From Avena insularis (lineage: Eukaryota; Streptophyta; Magnoliopsida; Poales; Poaceae): a stretch of DNA of 64,000 bases. Shown here piece after piece: positions 59,636 to 64,000 of the stretch (position 1 is the first letter of the stretch; the number at the start of each line of letters is the position of its first letter). The notes beneath the pieces are model-generated. The model was given only the letters and a program-made list of their open reading frames with translations. It made no database searches and was not told where the DNA came from. The position numbers were made by a program, and so were the translations under genes. The stretch spans positions 354,968,010-355,032,009 of the forward strand of contig CM042694.1 in the NCBI GenBank assembly GCA_023614405.1, given 5' to 3'.

Positions 59636-60924
59636 TGTTGGGCCACGTAGAGATAAACAAAACCTTTTCCCTACGCGGTACTCCCAAGATCTAGCTCAAG
59701 TGATAGGCCACGAGATTTACCACTAGACGCGCAGGTGCGGATTGTTAATGAAGCGCGTCAGTTGATGCCATGCCGAACGATCCCCGTATAGCACGTCCAG
59801 ATCCTCATGGATCTCCTTGTCATCAGCGCCGCACGTGCAACGCCTCTACCGGTATCCACACATACAGGAAGAAGCTGCAGACAGAGGACTGCTAGATCCT
59901 GTCTAGCCTGAAATGGGAGTGGAGAAAGTGATGGCTAGGTCAGGGACAATACCTTATCACTCCACTTATATACACTTCTAGCTGGGCTCAACGCTTGAGG
60001 CCCATCTAGGCCGTACCCCAATCTCCACATGGACCAAATCCATATGGGCTCCTTTCCCTTAAGTGTGTGATCCTGTAGGTTCACGTACACTTGGACATGA
60101 CACGACTCACCACTCCGAGTCGATAGTTGGTAGCGGCCTCTAGCAAGATATGCCAACTCCCAAGCGCCGTAAAGTCAGAAGACAAACCTTTCTCAATGTG
60201 ACTTTCATCCAAGTCCCTTTGCCTCATGATATATCTTGTCAAGCTATAGGCGAGTTGTTGCCATCCCTTTAATAGCTCGACTCTCTCTTCTCGTTCCGTG
60301 CTATACGATTCACTGGACTAACACTTAGTCCGACTCCTTCGTTAATACTTAACCAAGTCACGCATGGCCATGCTTCCAAATCATATCACACGAGAGGGCC
60401 CAGAGAATATATCTCCATTATAGAGGGGCAAATCCCATCTTGGTAATCCACGTCACGCAGCTTGTTTCACAACCAACCCGAACCCTACCTTTATAACCGC
60501 CCATTTACGGTATAGTGTTTGATAGGACCTAAGCTGGCGATCCACAACTCGGATTATGCGATCACGTCAGGTCGAAGGATTCCATTGCTTGAGACTACAA
60601 ATGACAACATGCTCGTTGCATCTCAACTATGGGTCAGTCCGATTCTCTAAACTCTTTAGCTGAATCAGTGTAAGTCGGAATAGCATCACCATGCCCATGA
60701 CCAGTCGAACCGAGTCATCAGCCGAATTTCACATTAGTCTAAGTTGTGTGTCCAACACAACCTCAATGACCAAGGACAACTAGTATGAATAACATGAATA
60801 CATAGTTCCACAATCGAATCACATATCCAATGATATATATCAGTATTTCATACATGGACAATAACTTTATGAATACATTGGTAATAACATCATACATGAT
60901 TGCCTCTAGGGCATATTCCCAACA
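59636..60924 (-). repeat. 3' LTR of element C (1,289 bp)
   Basis: Element orientation TGTTGGGAATATGCCCTAGA ... GTGGCCCAACA. A TATA-like GTATATAAG lies at 59965-59973. It is shorter than the A and B LTRs. Confidence 0.87.
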
Positions 60925-60958
60925 GTCTCCCACTTGCACTAGAGTCAATCATCCGACA

Positions 60959-63900
60959 TCACATGTTTAGGCATCTAATGCCCATAGCTCTCAGGTGCGC
61001 CTCATGCTTCGGCTGTGTAAGTGGCTTTGTCAACGGATCCGCAATGTTTGCATCCGTGTGTACCTTACATAACTTGCTATCACCTTGATCCACGAACTGG
61101 CGAATAAGGTTGAACCGCATGAGTATATGTTTGTTCTTCTGGTGTTGTCTAGGTTCCTTGGCTTGTGCGATAGCACCATTGTTGTCACATTACACGTCTA
61201 ACGGATTGGACGAGCCCTGAACCACACCAAGATCCATGAGGAAATTCCTCATCCAAACGGCTTCCTTTGCCGCCTCCAAGGCATCAATATACTCAGCCTC
61301 TGTTGTAGACGTAGACACCGTCTCTTGCTTGGAACTCTTCTAGCTCACAGCCCCTCCGTTTATCACAAACACATATCCGGATTATGAACAAGAATCATCC
61401 GAGTCAGTGAGATAACTCGCATCCGTGTAACCCCTTACACTGAGTTCATCCTCACCTTAATCCAAATATGTACTCTAACTCAATCCAATGAGCCGCCTTA
61501 ATCTATCTCTATAGATCTGGATTCCTAGTATGTAAGTCGCCTCACCCAAGTCTTTCATCGAAAAACTCCTTTCCAATGATTCTTTGGTTTCTTGCAACAT
61601 CAGGACATCATTTCCAAGCAGTAATATGTCATCCACATATAAGATCAGAAAGATTACTTTGCTCCCACTAAATTTCTTGTATAGACAAGAATCATGATCA
61701 CTCTTGATGAAGCCAAACGATTTGACTACCTCATCAAAGCGAATGTTCCAACTCCGAGATGCTTGCTTCAACCCATAAATGGATTTCCGAAGCTTGCATA
61801 CCTTGTCAGCATTAGCCGGATCGACAAAACCCTCGGGCTGTATCATATACACGTCCTCGGTTAAATTTCCATTAAGGAAAGCCGCCTTGACATCCATTTG
61901 CCATATCTCATAGTCGAAATAGGCTGCTATAGCTAACATGATCCGAACTGACTTAAGCATCGCCACGGGAGAGAAAGTCTCATCATAGTCAACTCCTTGA
62001 ACTTGTCAGAACCCTTTCGCGGCAAGTCGTGCTTTATAGATAGAAACGTTTCCATCCATATCAGTTTTCTTCTTAAAGACCCATTTGCACTCGACGGGTC
62101 TTGCACCATCTGGCAGATCAACCAAGTTCCAAACTTGATTTTCATCCATGGACTTTAACTCGGATCTCATGGCTCGAAGCCATGACTCAGAATCAGATCC
62201 CACCATCACTTCCGAATAAGTTGCCGGCTCATCACTGTCCAACAGTAACACATCACGAACAGTTCGCAATCTAGACGATCTTCGCATTGTCGGTGCAGTT
62301 GCCAGCTCAGGTACCACGACCGACTCAACCTCCAAGGCTTTTGCCGACTCGCTGCTGGCCAGTATCTCTTGAATTTCTTCGAGCTGCACCATGCTCCCAC
62401 TGACTTCCCGACTGAGAAACTCTTTCTCAAGGAAGACACCGTTCCAAGTGACAAACACTTTGCCCTCTTTTCGGTTGTAGAAGTAGTAGCCCAAGGTTTC
62501 CCTTGGATACCCCACAAAAATACACTTATCCGACTTGGTCGTAAGCTTGTCCGACTGAAGTCACTTGACAAATGCTTCATAGCCACAAATCTTAAGGAAA
62601 GACAAACTCGGCTTCTTGCCAGTCCACATCTCATGCGGTGTCTTCTCTACCGATTTTGATGGTACTCTGTTTAGTGTGAACGCTGTAGTTTCTAGACAAT
62701 AATCCCAAAATGATAAAGGCAGATCTGTCCGACTCATCATGGATCGTACCATGTCTAACAAGGTCCGATTCCGCCTTTCCGACACACCGTTTCTCTGCGG
62801 CGTTCCTGGTGGAGTGAGCTAGGGAACTATTCCATAACTCTTCAGATGGTCATCAAACTCATGGCTCATGTAGTCACCTCCTCGGTCCGACTGAAGAAAC
62901 TTTATTTTCTTGCCGAGTTGATTCTGTACCTCATTCTGGAATTCCTTGAACTTTGCAAAGGCTTCCGACTTATGTTTCATCAAGTAGATATATCCATACC
63001 TACTCAAATCATTAGTGAAGGTAATGAAGTACTCATAACCACCTCTGGTTGTCATGCTCATTGGGCCACATACATCACTATGTACTAGTCCCAATAAGTC
63101 GGACGCCCTTTCACAACTCTTTGTAAAAGGTGTCTTGGTCATCTTGCCAAGTAGGTAGGATTTGCATATCTCGAATGACTCCAAGTCGAACAAAGTTAGG
63201 AGTCCATCATCATGGAGCTTCTTCATGCATTTCCAATTTATATGACCAAGCTGACAATGCCAAAAGTAAGTCATATTCAGATCATTTGGTTTCAACCTTT
63301 TCACATTTATATTATAGACAGATTCACCATCAAGATTCAAAATAAATAACCTGTCCTGGACGAGTGCAAAGCCGTGAAACATATCATTCAAATACAAAGG
63401 ACAACCATTATTCTTAATATTCAACTCATAGCCTTGTCTCATAAAACATGAGGCAGAAATAATGTTTCGACTAAGCATTGGAACATAATAACAATTATTT
63501 AGCCCCATTAAGAATCCAGAAGGTAAATGAAGTTGCATCGTGCCGACTTCCAACGCAGCGACTCTCGCTTTGTTGCCGACTCGAATGTCAACCTCGCCTC
63601 TCGCCACGCTCCTAGTTCTTACCAGTCCCTACAACGAGTTGCAGATGTGAATGACTGATCCGGTATCATATACCCAAGAACTACCAGGTGCATCAGCAAG
63701 ATAAATGTCTATAACATTGCAAACAAGCGTACCTAAGCCGGAAGTCACACCTCCACTCTTGGGTTTATCAGCCAGATACTTGCTGCAATTCCTCTTCCAA
63801 TGGCCATCTGCCTTGCAATAAAAGCAAGTGGATCCGACTACAGGAGATGGCTTAGTCCCTGAGGAAGTGCTTTGGACTGGGTCCTCGGCCTTACCTCCCG

Positions 63901-63967
63901 ACTTTGCCTTCTTCTTCTTAGTCCAGGAACTCTTCTTAAACTTAGCCTTATTCTGCACCATCAACAC
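60959..63967 (-). pseudogene. pol: pol of element C (NC, PR, IN, RT, RNase H)
   Basis: Intact zinc knuckle CFYCKADGHWKRNC near 63785-63830 and protease WVYDTGSVIHICNS near 63640-63680. Integrase has HCQLGHINWKCM and CKSYLLGKM (first Cys pair altered) and the core VHSDVCGPMS, QSDRGGDY. RT has ECKWVFKKKTDMDG, AFLNGNLTEDVYM and YVDD at 61628-61639. The RNase H end has TTEAEYIDALEAAKEA and CDNNGAIAQAK. The natural stop is at 60959-60961. Nonsense codons lie near 63629, 62819, 62561, 62006, 61475, 61457, 61382, 61340 and 61190, all in the same frame. Confidence 0.9.
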
Positions 63968-64000
63968 TTGACTGACGCCTTTCTTGAGATCCGCCTCAGC

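Larger units (their letters stand above)
59636..64000 (-). mobile_element. Element C: Angela-like Copia, 3' part, minus strand
   Basis: 3' LTR (59636-60924), polypurine tract (GTGCAAGTGGGAGACTG in element orientation, 60923-60938) and pol from the nucleocapsid onward. gag core and 5' LTR lie beyond the right edge. The coding frame stays in register for about 1,000 codons but has at least nine nonsense codons. Confidence 0.9.

Overview
This window is intergenic DNA from a large-genome grass, most likely a Triticeae species (wheat, barley, rye or Aegilops type). The evidence is the transposon content: BARE/Angela-type Copia LTRs (start TGTTGGAAATGTGCCCTAGA or TGAAGG-like, iMet primer site TGGTATCAGAGC), a Sabrina/WHAM-like Athila-type Gypsy element with a tRNA-Asp primer site, chromovirus-like Gypsy elements with long LTRs, a short-LTR Copia of Ale/Retrofit type, Mutator-like elements and a Helitron-like end. 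Family names come from memory of these groups, not from a search. I found no convincing intact host gene, tRNA, rRNA or CRISPR array. Nearly every coding region is a decayed retrotransposon gag or pol.

Layout. (1) 1-14000 is a three-level nest. A minus-strand Gypsy element with a ~4 kb LTR (1-9406, running off the left edge) sits in the gag of a second minus-strand Gypsy element (2a, 9407-12433), which sits just upstream of the 3' LTR of a plus-strand Athila-type element (12434-13999). (2) 14001-14650 and 22326 onward are unclassified DNA interrupted by a structurally complete Gypsy element of the 2a family (2b, 14651-22325). (3) 22326-25609 holds gene-like debris, a 1.16 kb Mutator-like element with 9-bp target duplications (23448-24607) and a Helitron-like 3' end at 25578. 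(4) 25610-34690 is a mosaic of three short-LTR Copia pieces: a plus-strand copy (3a), a minus-strand deletion derivative fused tail-to-tail to it (3b), and a non-autonomous 2 kb internal region sharing an LTR with 3b (3c). (5) 34691-36322 is unclassified. (6) 36323-41563 is a Gypsy deletion derivative plus an LTR-like sequence containing a BARE-like solo LTR with perfect CATGC duplications (38897-40674). (7) 41564-57580 is a plus-strand Angela-like element (A). Its 5' LTR is split by a complete non-autonomous Athila-type element (42711-50761), and its pol is interrupted by the LTR of a second Angela-like copy (B, 55498-57580). (8) 57581-59635 is an unclassified LTR-like sequence carrying a 1,012-bp long-arm fold-back Mutator-like element (58349-59360). 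(9) 59636-64000 is the 3' part of a minus-strand Angela-like element (C), running off the right edge.

How parts work together: the autonomous elements show the standard gag-protease-integrase-RT-RNase H order (Copia) or gag-protease-RT-RNase H-integrase order (Gypsy), with LTR promoters (TATA boxes), primer sites and polypurine tracts. All coding copies carry nonsense codons, frameshifts or deletions; several are open over long stretches except for C-to-T-type stop codons. Points of most interest are repeated palindromes that differ between the two related Gypsy elements but occupy corresponding LTR and leader regions, a conserved reading frame inside that LTR, an extra coiled-coil ORF upstream of gag in element 1, and the two Mutator-like elements. 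I saw no clear novel biological system beyond these element-level features.
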